A DNA stretch of 64,000 nucleotides. Source: Paracoccus methylarcula (lineage in GTDB: Bacteria; Pseudomonadota; Alphaproteobacteria; Rhodobacterales; Rhodobacteraceae). A program made the translations under genes and the position numbers. Shown here in pieces: positions 44,482 through 53,852 of this stretch (the first letter of the stretch is position 1; each line of letters opens with the position of its first letter). The notes beneath the pieces are model-generated. The model worked only from the letters and a program-made list of their open reading frames with translations, did no database searches and was not told the DNA's origin. The stretch is taken from contig NZ_PXNQ02000004.1 in NCBI RefSeq assembly GCF_003007735.2, positions 62,001 through 126,000 of the forward strand, written 5' to 3'.

Positions 44482-45315
44482 CTAACCTAACCCCAGCACA
44501 TCCGCCATGTCGTATTCGCCCGGCCCCTTGTCCTGCCCCCACAGGGCGGCGCGGATGGCGCCGCGGGCGAACAAGGCGCGGTCGGTGGCGAGATGGCGAA
44601 GCACGATACGCTCACCCGCCCCGGCAAAGATCACGTCATGCTCGCCGACCACGTCTCCGCCGCGAATGGCGGAAAAGCCGATACTGCCTGTTTCGCGCAC
44701 ACCGGTGATGCCCTCGCGCGCGGGAACCCGCAGATCGGCCAGCCTGGCGCCGCGCCCCTCGGCGGCGGCCTCGCCCAGCATCAGGGCAGTGCCCGAGGGA
44801 GCGTCGACCTTGTGACGGTGATGCGCCTCGACCACCTCGATATCCCAGTCCTCGCCCAGGGCGGCGGCGACCTTGCGGGTCAGGCCGAGCAGCAGGTTGA
44901 CGCCAAGGCTCATATTGCCCGCGCGGATGATCGGCGCGTGGCGGGCGGCGGCCTTCAGATGCGCGAGATCGGATTCCTCCAGTCCGGTCGTGCCGATCAC
45001 ATGCACGGCGCGGGCCTGTGCGGTCAGCTCGGCAAAGGCCACCGTCGCCGCCGGAGAGGTAAAGTCGATCACCGCCTGCGCCCGCGCGATCTCTGTCACC
45101 GCATCGTCGCTGACCGTTACGCCGACTGCAGCCCCGCCCATCGCCTCGCCGATATCGCGGCCGACCCAATCATGCCCCGGACGTTCCAGTGCGCCGACCA
45201 ACCTGGCCTGATCGCTTTCCAGAAGCAGCCGGATCAGCATCTGCCCCATCCGGCCCGATGCGCCCGTCACCACGATTCCCGGCAACCCGCTTTCTACCTG
45301 TTGGCTATCAATCAT
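44482..45315 (-). CDS. dapB: 4-hydroxy-tetrahydrodipicolinate reductase
   Basis: A 277-residue NAD(P)H enzyme of lysine/diaminopimelate synthesis. The dinucleotide motif is [18 protein letters not shown] (about 14-31), the catalytic segment is [21 protein letters not shown] (about 160-180) with the catalytic histidine and the substrate-binding lysine. The last step products feed peptidoglycan and lysine. It is divergent from rbfA (70 bases). Confidence 0.96.
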   Translation of the reverse strand: MIDSQQVESGLPGIVVTGASGRMGQMLIRLLLESDQARLVGALERPGHDWVGRDIGEAMGGAAVGVTVSDDAVTEIARAQAVIDFTSPAATVAFAELTAQARAVHVIGTTGLEESDLAHLKAAARHAPIIRAGNMSLGVNLLLGLTRKVAAALGEDWDIEVVEAHHRHKVDAPSGTALMLGEAAAEGRGARLADLRVPAREGITGVRETGSIGFSAIRGGDVVGEHDVIFAGAGERIVLRHLATDRALFARGAIRAALWGQDKGPGEYDMADVLGLG

Positions 45316-45385
45316 CTGTCACCCCCACGCTTTCCTGCGTCATATCCCGTTGCTTTGCCATTCGCGACCCCCTACATCGGGACGC

Positions 45386-45799
45386 ATGGCACAGAACCGC
45401 TTTTCTCATGGTAAGGGCCCGTCACAGCGGCAGCTGCGCGTGGGCGAATTGATCCGGCGCACTCTTTCCGACGTGCTTTTGCGCGCGGATGTGCATGACC
45501 CGGATCTGAACCGGCATTCGATCACCGTGGGCGAGGTACGCACCTCGCCCGATCTGAAGGTGGCGACGGCCTTCGTGCTGCCCCTGGGCGGGCAGGAGGC
45601 AGAGGAGGCGCTGGAGGCGCTGCGCCGCAATGCGCCCGAACTGCGTCACCTGATCGCCAAGGAGATGACGCTGAAATATGCGCCGCAACTGCGGTTCCAA
45701 CTGGACGAGACCTTTGATCGCATGGACGATACGCGCCGCCTCTTTGCCGATGAGCGCGTCCGCCGCGATGTCGAGGCCCCGGATGACGATGAAGCCTGA
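45386..45799 (+). CDS. rbfA: 30S ribosome-binding factor RbfA
   Basis: A 137-residue KH-like protein that binds the 30S subunit and helps mature 16S r[24 protein letters not shown] and [24 protein letters not shown] are the family signatures, and [24 protein letters not shown] closes the fold. The start [13 protein letters not shown] is usual for alphaproteobacteria. infB, often upstream, is absent; truB follows after an intervening gene. Confidence 0.94.
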   Translation: MAQNRFSHGKGPSQRQLRVGELIRRTLSDVLLRADVHDPDLNRHSITVGEVRTSPDLKVATAFVLPLGGQEAEEALEALRRNAPELRHLIAKEMTLKYAPQLRFQLDETFDRMDDTRRLFADERVRRDVEAPDDDEA

Positions 45800-46547
45800 C
45801 CTGCGGCGCCGGCTTGGCGTTGCAGCGGGAATGGTGCTGGCGATGGCCCTGCCCGCCGCTGCCGCCGAATGCGGCAAGATGAGCCATGACGGCAATGGCT
45901 ATGTCGTCTGCGAGGTCCCGGCAGAGCAGGAACCCGCGCTGAAGCTGTGGCAGGACGGGGCGGATGGCAAGCCGCTGCGCAATTTCGGCAATGTCCGCAA
46001 GACGCTTGGCGCGGGCGAAAGCCTGTCCTTCGCGATGAATGCCGGGATGTTTCATCCCGATTATCGCCCCGTCGGCTTGCTGATCGTCGATGGCAAGGAA
46101 TTGTCGCCCATCACCACGGCGGCGGGTGGCGGCAATTTCGGGATGCTGCCGAATGGGGTATTCTGCACCGGCGGGACGCGGCCGTTCCAGGTGATCGAAA
46201 GCCGCGCCTTTGCCAAGGTCCGGCCCGATTGCCGATTGGCCACGCAATCGGGGCCGATGCTGGTGATCGATGGCGATCTGCATCCGCGTTTCCTGGTCGA
46301 TTCGGACAGCCGCTATGTCCGCAACGGCGTGGGAGTCTCTCCCGACGGGCAAAAGGCATGGTTCGTGATCTCGGACCGGCCGGTGACCTTCCACGAATTC
46401 GGGCGGTTGTTCCGCGATGGGCTGGGCGTGCGCGATGCGCTCTATTTCGACGGCTCGATCTCGCGGCTTTACGCGCCGGCGGTGAACCGGGCCGATTTTG
46501 GGCGCAGTCTAGGACCGATCATCGGACTGGTGGAAAGCGCCGGTTGA
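45783..46547 (+). CDS. phosphodiester glycosidase family protein (DUF2233)
   Basis: A 254-residue exported protein of the NAGPA/DUF2233 family. A signal peptide (about 1-27, ending AAA) precedes the core: [31 protein letters not shown] and [12 protein letters not shown], with [18 protein letters not shown] and [15 protein letters not shown] near the end. These residues match the family's active-site loops. The substrate in bacteria is not established. The start follows GAGG inside rbfA (an alternative ATG is at 45789); the overlap suggests coupling to rbfA and truB. Confidence 0.85.
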   Translation: MTMKPDLRRRLGVAAGMVLAMALPAAAAECGKMSHDGNGYVVCEVPAEQEPALKLWQDGADGKPLRNFGNVRKTLGAGESLSFAMNAGMFHPDYRPVGLLIVDGKELSPITTAAGGGNFGMLPNGVFCTGGTRPFQVIESRAFAKVRPDCRLATQSGPMLVIDGDLHPRFLVDSDSRYVRNGVGVSPDGQKAWFVISDRPVTFHEFGRLFRDGLGVRDALYFDGSISRLYAPAVNRADFGRSLGPIIGLVESAG

Positions 46548-46599
46548 CGGGCTGGGCGCCCGGGGCTATGCCCTCGGCCTTCCAATTCGCGAGGTTCCG

Positions 46600-47493
46600 A
46601 TGGCACGAAAGAAGGGCCGCAACATCAATGGCTGGCTGATCGTGGACAAGCCCGCGGGCGTGACCTCGACTTCGGTCGTGAACAAGCTGCGTTGGGCGCT
46701 GGACGCGAAAAAGGCGGGCCATGCGGGCACGCTGGACCCGGATGCGACGGGGGTTCTGGCAGTGGCCCTGGGCGAGGCGACCAAGACCGTCAGCTATATC
46801 ACCGACGCACTGAAATGCTATGATTTCACCGTGAACTGGGGCGCGGAAACGACCACCGACGATGCATCGGGGGAAGTGGTCCGGCGCTCGGATAGCCGCC
46901 CGGAACCGGCGCAGATAGAGGCGGCGCTGGCGGGTTTCACGGGCGAGATCATGCAGGTTCCTCCTGCCTATTCGGCGGTGAAAGTGGATGGTGAGCGCGC
47001 CTATGACCTGGCGCGCGAGGGCGAGGAGGTCGAACTGACCGCCCGTCCGCTCTGGGTCGAGAGCCTGTCGCTGATCGAGACGGATGGCGATACCGCGCGA
47101 CTGGAAATGGTCTGCGGCAAGGGCGGCTACGTGCGATCCATTGCCCGGGACCTGGGGCGCGAACTGGGCTGCCTCGGCCATGTCGCCGGGCTGCGCCGGA
47201 TCTGGTCCGGACCGTTCGATGTCGAGGACGGCGTGGCGTTCGAGCGTATCGACCGCGAGGCGCAGGCATGGCTGGAAGAGCGGCTTCTGCCACTGGAAGC
47301 CGCGCTTGAGGATATGCCGATGCTGCGGGCCACACCAGACGGCGCGCGGCGGATCCGAAATGGCAATCCGGGCGAGGTGACGGGCACCGCCGAATGGGGG
47401 CAGGCGATTTGGGTCAGCGACGCCGAGGGACCCGTCTGCATCGGGCGCTACCAGGGCGGCACGGTCCAGCCCGAGCGGGTCTTCAACCTGTAG
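46600..47493 (+). CDS. truB: tRNA pseudouridine(55) synthase
   Basis: A 297-residue enzyme that makes pseudouridine 55 in the T loop of t[26 protein letters not shown] and [24 protein letters not shown] (catalytic Asp in TLDPDATG, near 48) are diagnostic, as is [10 protein letters not shown] (about 168-177). The rpsO gene that often follows is absent. Confidence 0.96.
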   Translation: MARKKGRNINGWLIVDKPAGVTSTSVVNKLRWALDAKKAGHAGTLDPDATGVLAVALGEATKTVSYITDALKCYDFTVNWGAETTTDDASGEVVRRSDSRPEPAQIEAALAGFTGEIMQVPPAYSAVKVDGERAYDLAREGEEVELTARPLWVESLSLIETDGDTARLEMVCGKGGYVRSIARDLGRELGCLGHVAGLRRIWSGPFDVEDGVAFERIDREAQAWLEERLLPLEAALEDMPMLRATPDGARRIRNGNPGEVTGTAEWGQAIWVSDAEGPVCIGRYQGGTVQPERVFNL

Positions 47494-47526
47494 ATCACAG
47501 CGGGAACAACCGCCCTTGGCTCAGCC

Positions 47527-47549
47527 CTTCTTCTTCATGCGAAATATCC
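47527..47549 (-). repeat. T-rich intergenic repeat, copy 6
   Basis: CCTTCTTCTTCATGCGAAAT plus ATC, in the convergent gap between truB and the NlpC/P60 gene. Followed by GTCGCGCG-TA-GCGCGAC and CGGGGCAGAGCCCCGG, two stems (47556-47588). Confidence 0.7.
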
Positions 47550-47687
47550 CGGGGAGTCGCGCGTAGCGCGACGGGGCAGAGCCCCGGCCATCGCGGAACG
47601 CATCCCCGGCACTTCATTCAGAACCCGGCGAACCCCGATTCCGACGGGCGGCACCGATGCGCGTGGCGGACCCGTTTCAACAAGCCG

Positions 47688-48509
47688 TCACCCTCCGGGT
47701 CTGCGAATGCCCAGGAACGGCCCGTCGCTTGCCGCGTCTATCCGGGCGATGGCGTCGGGGATGTTTTCCCGGATCACCGCCATTTTCCATGCGGTGGCGT
47801 GGATCATCAGATCCGCCGATACGGCCAGCGCGACATGGCCCGGCCAGAACAGCAGGTCTCCACGCCGGATCTGTTCCGCTTCGGGAAAAGCGTCGCGTTG
47901 CAGGTCGCTGTCTCCGGGACAGGGGATACCGCAAGCGGTCAGTGCGATCTGCACCAGTGCCGAGCAATCCAGCCCCGAACGGCTGTTCCCGCCCCAAAGA
48001 TAGGGCGTGCCCAACAGGGTCTCGGCGAGTTCGACCGGATCACGGACAGGTCGGTCGTCGATATGCTGGAGAGGCACGTAACCGCCGGTGACAAGGCGGG
48101 CGAAGCGCCCCTCGGTCCCCTCGACCGCCAGCCGCGCGCCGATGGAAAGCATACAGATCTCGGGCTGCTTCATGTCGGCGGCAGGGTAGAGATGGGTCGC
48201 TGGCGCCGTCACGCGATGGGTGATCGGCGGCAATTCGGGGCTAAGGGTTTCCTCGGGCAGCCATCCGCAATAGCCGTCAAGCGCGGCCTGCACGAAGGCC
48301 CATCCGTCGCGACGTTCGATTACGGTCAAGTCGGCGCCGAAAATCACCTGCCGGTCGCGATGACCATCGGGCGCGCTCATCAGATCGGCAAGCGGGACAG
48401 CCATCCGCGCAGGCTCTCCGGCCGTGTATTCCGGGCGGTCGAGCTTGCCGCGCAGGCTGTCGAGCGCGACCCGCTCGGTCGCGGGGGTCAGGCGGCGGTC
48501 ATGGTTCAT
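47688..48509 (-). CDS. NlpC/P60 endopeptidase with N-terminal SH3 domains
   Basis: A 273-residue cysteine peptidase. Two SH3-like domains (about 35-155) precede the NlpC/P60 domain, with catalytic Cys in LDCSALVQIAL (near 180) and His in WPGHVALAV (near 229). No signal peptide is seen, so it is cytoplasmic like YkfC, which cuts gamma-D-Glu-diamino acid bonds of recycled muropeptides. The start MNHDRRLTPATERV overlaps the stop of the aminopeptidase gene by four bases. Confidence 0.87.
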   Translation of the reverse strand: MNHDRRLTPATERVALDSLRGKLDRPEYTAGEPARMAVPLADLMSAPDGHRDRQVIFGADLTVIERRDGWAFVQAALDGYCGWLPEETLSPELPPITHRVTAPATHLYPAADMKQPEICMLSIGARLAVEGTEGRFARLVTGGYVPLQHIDDRPVRDPVELAETLLGTPYLWGGNSRSGLDCSALVQIALTACGIPCPGDSDLQRDAFPEAEQIRRGDLLFWPGHVALAVSADLMIHATAWKMAVIRENIPDAIARIDAASDGPFLGIRRPGG

Positions 48510-49882
48510 TTCAGCAGATCGGGTAAAGCGGCAAGGATGGCGCGCGCGCCCTGACCGACGCCGCCCCTGGGGCGTCCGGGCGCAGCGGTGGGTTGCCAGC
48601 CATAGATATCCATATGGACATAACGCCCCGCACCTTCGGCAAAGCGGCGCAGGAACAGCGCGGCGGTGATCGAACCGGCCATGCCGCCCGATGGCGCATT
48701 GTCCAGATCGGCGATGGCGGGTTCGATCATCGTCTCGTAAGGCTCCCAGAAGGGCATGCGCCACAGCGGATCGCCCGTTGTCATGGAGGCCGCCGAGATC
48801 GCCTGCGCGGTGGCGTCGTCATCGCAGTAGAAGGGCGGGATGTCGGGGCCAAGCGCCACCCGCGCCGCGCCGGTCAGCGTTGCCATCGAGATCATCAGGT
48901 CGGGATTTTCCTCGGCTCCCAGGGTCAGCGCATCGGCCAGCACCAGCCGCCCCTCGGCATCGGTATTGTTCACCTCGACGCTCAGCCCCTTGCGGCTGCC
49001 CAGCACGTCGCCGGGGCGGAAGGCGTTGCCCGCGATGCTGTTCTCGACCGCCGGAATCAGAACGCGCAGCCGCAAGCCCTGCGCCGCCCCGGTTCCCGCC
49101 AGCATCTTCAGCAGGCCCAGAACGGTTGCCGCGCCGCCCATGTCCTTTTTCATCAAGCCCATCGAGGCGGGCGGCTTGATGTCCAGCCCGCCGGTGTCGA
49201 AGCAGACGCCCTTGCCGACCAGCGTCAGCATCGGTCCGCTTTCCCCAAGGCGGATATCGATCAGGCGGGGTGCCTGCTCGGCCGCGCGGCCGACCGCATG
49301 GATCATCGGAAGGTTGGATTTCAGCAAGGCATCGCCGGTGGTCACCTCGACGCTGGCGCCGATCTCGTTGGCCAGCTTGCGGGCGGCGGCTTCAAGCTGT
49401 TTCGGGCCCATGTCACTGGCCGGGGTATTGATCAGGTCGCGGGTCAGGAATTCGCCCGCGGCGATGGCAAGTATCCGGTCTGCGTCCACATTCTCGGGGC
49501 AGGTGAGGCGCGTTTCCTTCGGGGGGCTGCCCTTGTAGCGGGTGAAGCGGTATTGCCCCAGAAGCCAGCCAAGCGCCGCCTCTTCCGCGTTGAAACCGTC
49601 GGGAAGATCCATCAGGTGCCAATCGCCCTTGGGCAGCGAGGTGGCGGCACGCGCGAAGGCAAAGCGTTCGCGACGGGCGCGGGCCGGATCGCCAAGCCCG
49701 AACAGGGCCCCGGACAAGCCGCCATCCGCTGCGGGCAAGAGGCAGATTTCCCCGGCCTTGCCGGTGAAACCGCAGGCGGCGGGCCAGTCTCCCGCCGCTG
49801 CCTCGGGCGGGATCCCGGCGTCTTTCGCAACCGGCCATATCGGCAGGGCCTGGTCCGATGAGGGGGCGAATTCGAGCGGCAT
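48506..49882 (-). CDS. M17 leucyl aminopeptidase family protein
   Basis: A 458-residue di-zinc aminopeptidase. The family signature NTDAEGRLVLADAL (near 316-329) carries metal ligands; GKGVCFDTGGLDIKPPASMGLMKKDMGG (about 222-249) has the lysine and aspartate ligands. It removes N-terminal residues from peptides in the cytoplasm. The coupled NlpC/P60 gene suggests it finishes the peptides from muropeptides, or dipeptides in general. Confidence 0.93.
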   Translation of the reverse strand: MPLEFAPSSDQALPIWPVAKDAGIPPEAAAGDWPAACGFTGKAGEICLLPAADGGLSGALFGLGDPARARRERFAFARAATSLPKGDWHLMDLPDGFNAEEAALGWLLGQYRFTRYKGSPPKETRLTCPENVDADRILAIAAGEFLTRDLINTPASDMGPKQLEAAARKLANEIGASVEVTTGDALLKSNLPMIHAVGRAAEQAPRLIDIRLGESGPMLTLVGKGVCFDTGGLDIKPPASMGLMKKDMGGAATVLGLLKMLAGTGAAQGLRLRVLIPAVENSIAGNAFRPGDVLGSRKGLSVEVNNTDAEGRLVLADALTLGAEENPDLMISMATLTGAARVALGPDIPPFYCDDDATAQAISAASMTTGDPLWRMPFWEPYETMIEPAIADLDNAPSGGMAGSITAALFLRRFAEGAGRYVHMDIYGWQPTAAPGRPRGGVGQGARAILAALPDLLK

Positions 49883-49944
49883 GGCGGGTTCCTTCGTCGA
49901 TTGACGGCCAGACTACATGCTGGTGAACTCTTCGCAAGATGGGC

Positions 49945-50439
49945 TCAGCCCAAGCCGCTGTTTTCCCGCATCCTGGCAAACGAGCTGTCGCCCACCCTCA
50001 TCAACCGGGCGCGAACTGCGGCGAGGGCCATGGGGTCGCGTTGTTCGATGCAATTCCCGAGATTCTGGGCGACGGCCGCCAGCGACGGCAGGCCGATTTG
50101 CCATGCCATCCGTGCCAGGGCCTCCGCATGCGTTACGGCATTCGCAAAATCTTCACGGCTCAATGCCTTGTCGGTTGCCGCCAGGGCCGCCGCAAGCTGT
50201 TCGAGCGTCAGCCCGATGACGTTCCGGGCGGTTCGTTCGCCCAGCTCGTTGACGATATCCGCCATGCGCCGCTTGTCGAAGCGGACGGGTTCGGACAAGG
50301 GCAGCGCCCTGACATATGCCATGCTGGCATCTCCAAGATGTTCCAGACCCTTCCCGGCCTCCTTCGAGCCATTTCGGGGTTCGGTGACGACAGGAACACC
50401 GCGCCGCGATGGATGCGGATATCGCGATGATTGCCGCAT
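49945..50439 (-). CDS. unknown helical protein
   Basis: Up to 164 residues; a start at Met39 (MAYVRALPLSEPV) is possible, giving about 126. The sequence is alpha-helical, with LTLEQLAAALAATDKALSREDF and LPSLAAVAQNLGNCIEQRDP. It looks like a small four-helix domain (Hpt-like size) but has no HxxKG motif, so no phosphotransfer can be claimed. It lies 62 bases upstream of the aminopeptidase gene in the same orientation. Codon usage is like its neighbours. Confidence 0.55.
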   Translation of the reverse strand: MRQSSRYPHPSRRGVPVVTEPRNGSKEAGKGLEHLGDASMAYVRALPLSEPVRFDKRRMADIVNELGERTARNVIGLTLEQLAAALAATDKALSREDFANAVTHAEALARMAWQIGLPSLAAVAQNLGNCIEQRDPMALAAVRARLMRVGDSSFARMRENSGLG

Positions 50440-50750
50440 GTGAATGCCATGGAAAGCTTAAGGAAGACGTTGCGATGAAACGGAAATTTGGTTGTAATTG
50501 TAGATATCCGGTTTCCCGGGAAGCTTGAGGGGCAAGGGCGGATCAACCCGCCATGCAGGGGGCCATGCGCGGGCATCCGCAAGTCACGGCGGAAAACCCG
50601 GCAATCCCGGTCACGAATTGCCCTATTGCGCCGGTCTGTCGCAGGTTCCCGATGGTGCCGCTCACGGGAAAGCAACTCATGGCGTGATAATTCCTCTCGA
50701 ATTCCGTTAGAATGATGTTTATCGAGCGGAAAACTTGCGAGAGGTCAGCC
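50440..50750. other. 311-base divergent intergenic region
   Basis: No gene convincing on either strand. The stretch has mixed composition with AT-rich pieces near 50450-50520 and 50680-50740. TTAGAAT (50707-50713), 38 bases before the carbonic anhydrase start, could be a -10 box, but no good -35 is at the right distance. I see no RNA structure. Confidence 0.45.
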
Positions 50751-51398
50751 ATGCACAATGTTCGCCCCCTGCCGCAATATCTGGTCAGCCGCTATCACGG
50801 CTGGAAAGCCACCGCCTATGCCGAAAACAGCGCATGGTACCGGCGATTGGCCGAAGACGGCCAGAGGCCGCGGGCGATGGTGATTTCCTGCTGCGATTCG
50901 CGGGTGCATGTCACAAGCATCTTCGGCGCCGATTCGGGAGAGTTCTTCATCCACCGCAATATCGCCAACCTGGTGCCGCCCCATGCGCCGGACGGGCAGC
51001 AGCACGGCACCTCGGCGGCGGTCGAATATGCCGTCGCGGCGCTGCGGGTGGCGCATCTCATCGTTGTGGGGCACACGAGTTGCGGCGGGGTGGCCGGGTG
51101 CCACGCGATGTGCTCGGGGCAAGCTCCCGAACTGGAAGAGAAGTCCAGCTTCGTTGGCCGCTGGATGGATATCCTGCGCCCGGGTTACGAACGGGTGAAG
51201 GACCTGCCCGAAGATCAGCAGGTCAGCGCGCTGGAGCGCGAGGCGGTGCTGGTCTCGATCGGGAACCTGATGACATTCCCCTTCGTGGAATCCGCCGTCA
51301 CAAGCGGGGAATTGTCATTGCACGGCCTTGTCCATGACATCCGCGAAGGCACCTTGTGGCAAGCCGAAGACGGCGGAAGGCGCTGGATAGCGGTCTGA
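50751..51398 (+). CDS. beta-carbonic anhydrase
   Basis: A 215-residue zinc enzyme interconverting CO2 and bicarbonate. Zinc ligands are visible: CCDSR (Cys and the Asp-Arg dyad, near 46-50) and HTSCGG (His and Cys, near 107-112). The start follows GAGAGG; the frame is open 13 codons upstream. It is monocistronic, divergent from the unknown gene at 49945-50439 and convergent with DedA. Confidence 0.94.
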   Translation: MHNVRPLPQYLVSRYHGWKATAYAENSAWYRRLAEDGQRPRAMVISCCDSRVHVTSIFGADSGEFFIHRNIANLVPPHAPDGQQHGTSAAVEYAVAALRVAHLIVVGHTSCGGVAGCHAMCSGQAPELEEKSSFVGRWMDILRPGYERVKDLPEDQQVSALEREAVLVSIGNLMTFPFVESAVTSGELSLHGLVHDIREGTLWQAEDGGRRWIAV

Positions 51399-51524
51399 CG
51401 CCACGCCGGTCGTGGCGGATGCCTGCGGCGGCGGCTTGTCATCGGTTCGGCGCCGCCCGTTTCGTCAGACGCAGGTTTCGTGAAGCGGTGCGAATGGCAA
51501 ACCCCGGGTTGCACCCGAGGCGGA

Positions 51525-52124
51525 TCAGCGATCCGGCCGCCACCGGATCACCCGCCAGAGGTAACCGGCGACCAGCGCGGCGGCGATGACGGTCGAAACC
51601 GGGTTCAGCCATGCGCCGACCTGCTGGTAGCGTGCTCCCAGCCAATATCCGGCCAGGGCAAGCATGCTGCACCAGAGAATGCTTCCGAGGGCCGAGAACA
51701 GGATGAAGCGGGGCATGAACATCCGCGCAAGCCCCGCCGGAACCGAGATCAGCGTGCGGACAGTCGGGAACAGGCGGCCGAGGAAGACCGCCGAACGCCC
51801 GTGACGGTCGAACCACCGTTGTGCCCGTTCCAGTTCGGCCGGGGTCATCGTCAGCCAGCGGCCATGGCGTTCGATCATGCGGCGCAGCCGGTCGGCACCG
51901 TAAGCCCGGCCCAGGAGATACCATAGCCACACCCCGGCGAGCGAACCGGCGGTTCCGGCGAGGATGACGAGGAACAGGGCCGGTCCGCCGCGTGCCGCGC
52001 CGAAACCCGCAAGTGGCATGATCAGTTCCGAGGGAATCGGCGGAAAGACGTTCTCCAAAAGCATGAGGGCGGCGATGGCCAATGCCCCGCCGCCCTCGAT
52101 GAAGCTGGTGATCCAGTCGAACAC
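51525..52124 (-). CDS. DedA family membrane protein
   Basis: A 199-residue membrane protein of the DedA/SNARE-associated family. FPPIPSELIMPLAGF (about 27-41) carries the characteristic acidic residue, and WFDRHGRSAVFLGRLFPTVRTLISVPAGLARM (about 105-136) carries the conserved Arg and Pro positions. Family members flip undecaprenyl phosphate or phospholipid carriers and affect membrane potential; the exact lipid here is unknown. It lies 10 bases downstream of asd. Confidence 0.9.
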   Translation of the reverse strand: MFDWITSFIEGGGALAIAALMLLENVFPPIPSELIMPLAGFGAARGGPALFLVILAGTAGSLAGVWLWYLLGRAYGADRLRRMIERHGRWLTMTPAELERAQRWFDRHGRSAVFLGRLFPTVRTLISVPAGLARMFMPRFILFSALGSILWCSMLALAGYWLGARYQQVGAWLNPVSTVIAAALVAGYLWRVIRWRPDR

Positions 52125-52134
52125 CTGTCGGGTC

Positions 52135-53157
52135 TCAGCCCTTCTTGAGAATGCGATTGCCCAGCAACTCGGCTATCTGCACGGCATTCAGCGCCGCGCC
52201 CTTGCGCAGGTTGTCGCTGACGCACCAGAGGTTGAGCCCGTTCTCGATGGTGGAATCCTGGCGGATGCGGCTGATGAAGGTCGCGAAATCGCCCACGCAT
52301 TCGACCGGCGTGGTATAGCCGCCCGGCTCGCGCTTATCGACCACCAGGATGCCCGGAGCCTCGCGCAGGATGTCGCGGGCCTCGTCCTCGTCCAGGAAAT
52401 CCTCGAACTCGATATTGATCGCCTCGGCATGGCCGACAAAGACCGGCACCCGCACGCAGGTCGCGGTGACCTTGATCGCGGTATCGACGATCTTCTTGGT
52501 CTCGACGACCATCTTCCATTCTTCCTTGGTCGAGCCGTCTTCCATGAAGACATCGATCTGCGGAATCACGTTGAAGGCGATCTGCTTCTGGAACTTACTG
52601 GGCGCGACCTCTTGCCCAGGCACATACATGCCCTTGGTCTGGTCCCACAGCTCGTCCATGCCTTCCTTGCCCGCGCCGCTGACCGACTGATAGGTCGAGA
52701 CGACGACGCGCTTGATCCGGGCGCGGTCATGCAGCGGTTTGAGCGCCACCACCATCTGCGCCGTCGAGCAGTTCGGATTGGCGATGATGTTCTTTTTCGC
52801 ATAGCCTTCGATCGCGTCGGGGTTCACCTCGGGCACGATCAGCGGAATGTCGGGGTCGTAGCGATAGAGTGACGAGTTGTCGATCACCACGCAGCCCGCC
52901 TTGGCGGCGATGGGCGCATATTTCCTGGTGGCGTCCGAGCCGATGGCGAACAGCGCGATATCCCAACCGGTGAAATCGAACTGCTCGATATCCGTAATCT
53001 TCAGGGTCCTGTCGCCAAAGCTGACTTCGGTGCCTTGCGAACGGCGCGAGGCGAGGACGGCAATTTCATCCACCGGGAACTGGCGCTCGGCCAGGATGTT
53101 CAGCATTTCGCGGCCCACATTTCCCGTGGCGCCGGCAACAACGACTTTGTAGCCCAT
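52135..53157 (-). CDS. asd: aspartate-semialdehyde dehydrogenase
   Basis: A 340-residue enzyme of the lysine/threonine/methionine/DAP pathway, reducing beta-aspartyl phosphate with NADPH. The nucleotide motif is VAGATGNVGREML (about 7-19), and the catalytic Cys lies in IIANPNCSTAQMV (near 130). HAEAINIEF (about 237-245) has the catalytic His. It is divergent from sspB by 163 bases. DedA follows 10 bases downstream. Confidence 0.96.
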   Translation of the reverse strand: MGYKVVVAGATGNVGREMLNILAERQFPVDEIAVLASRRSQGTEVSFGDRTLKITDIEQFDFTGWDIALFAIGSDATRKYAPIAAKAGCVVIDNSSLYRYDPDIPLIVPEVNPDAIEGYAKKNIIANPNCSTAQMVVALKPLHDRARIKRVVVSTYQSVSGAGKEGMDELWDQTKGMYVPGQEVAPSKFQKQIAFNVIPQIDVFMEDGSTKEEWKMVVETKKIVDTAIKVTATCVRVPVFVGHAEAINIEFEDFLDEDEARDILREAPGILVVDKREPGGYTTPVECVGDFATFISRIRQDSTIENGLNLWCVSDNLRKGAALNAVQIAELLGNRILKKG

Positions 53158-53320
53158 CGGGGCCTCCTTTCCTACGGTCGCTGGCGTTTAACGCAGGCAC
53201 TCGCCGGATGGAAGGGGGCGCGAGGACAGGGGGCATTGATTGTCGTGCGGTTGTGCGAATAGGCCCCTTTTCATCGACGGTCATTTGCCTATGCTGACCC
53301 TGTCGAAGAAGGAAGGCTGA

Positions 53321-53788
53321 ATGACCCGGTCCGAAATTGATTACGGTGGAATGATGCATCGCGCGATGCAGGGCTTGATCGCGGATGTCCTGCGTGACGT
53401 GGCCGAGCACGGCCTGCCTGGCGAGCATCATTTCTTCATCACTTTCGATACCCGCGAAGATGGCGTCGAGATGGCCGACTGGCTGCGCGAACGCTATCCT
53501 GAGGAAATGACCATCGTCATCCAGCACTGGTTCGAGAACCTGATCATCGACGAAGAGGGTTTCAACATCACGCTCAATTTCGGCAATTCGCCCGAGCCGA
53601 TGCGTGTGCCCTTCGATGCATTGCGGACCTTTGTCGATCCATCGGTGGAATTCGGCCTGCGCTTCGAGACCCAGGACAGCGACGAGGACGAACCGGACGA
53701 GGACGACGGGCCGGATCACGAGGACGACGGGCCGGATGATCCTCCGGGCGGCGGCGAAGTCGTGCAGCTCGACCGTTGGCGCAAATAA
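53321..53788 (+). CDS. sspB: ClpXP adaptor SspB (alphaproteobacterial type)
   Basis: A 155-residue adaptor that delivers ssrA-tagged proteins to ClpXP. The folded part (about 10-120) includes HHFFITFDTREDGVEM and MTIVIQHWFENLIIDEEGFNITLNF; a flexible, highly acidic linker (repeats of DE and DDGPD) leads to VVQLDRWRK, the ClpX-binding tail. AAGGAAGG precedes the ATG. SmpB, which helps add the tag, is encoded at the end of this window. Confidence 0.93.
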   Translation: MTRSEIDYGGMMHRAMQGLIADVLRDVAEHGLPGEHHFFITFDTREDGVEMADWLRERYPEEMTIVIQHWFENLIIDEEGFNITLNFGNSPEPMRVPFDALRTFVDPSVEFGLRFETQDSDEDEPDEDDGPDHEDDGPDDPPGGGEVVQLDRWRK

Positions 53789-53852
53789 CCCGTCACACGC
53801 CTGTCACCTGCCTGCAATAAGCCGGGATTCGGCATAATTGCAGGAGATCGCC

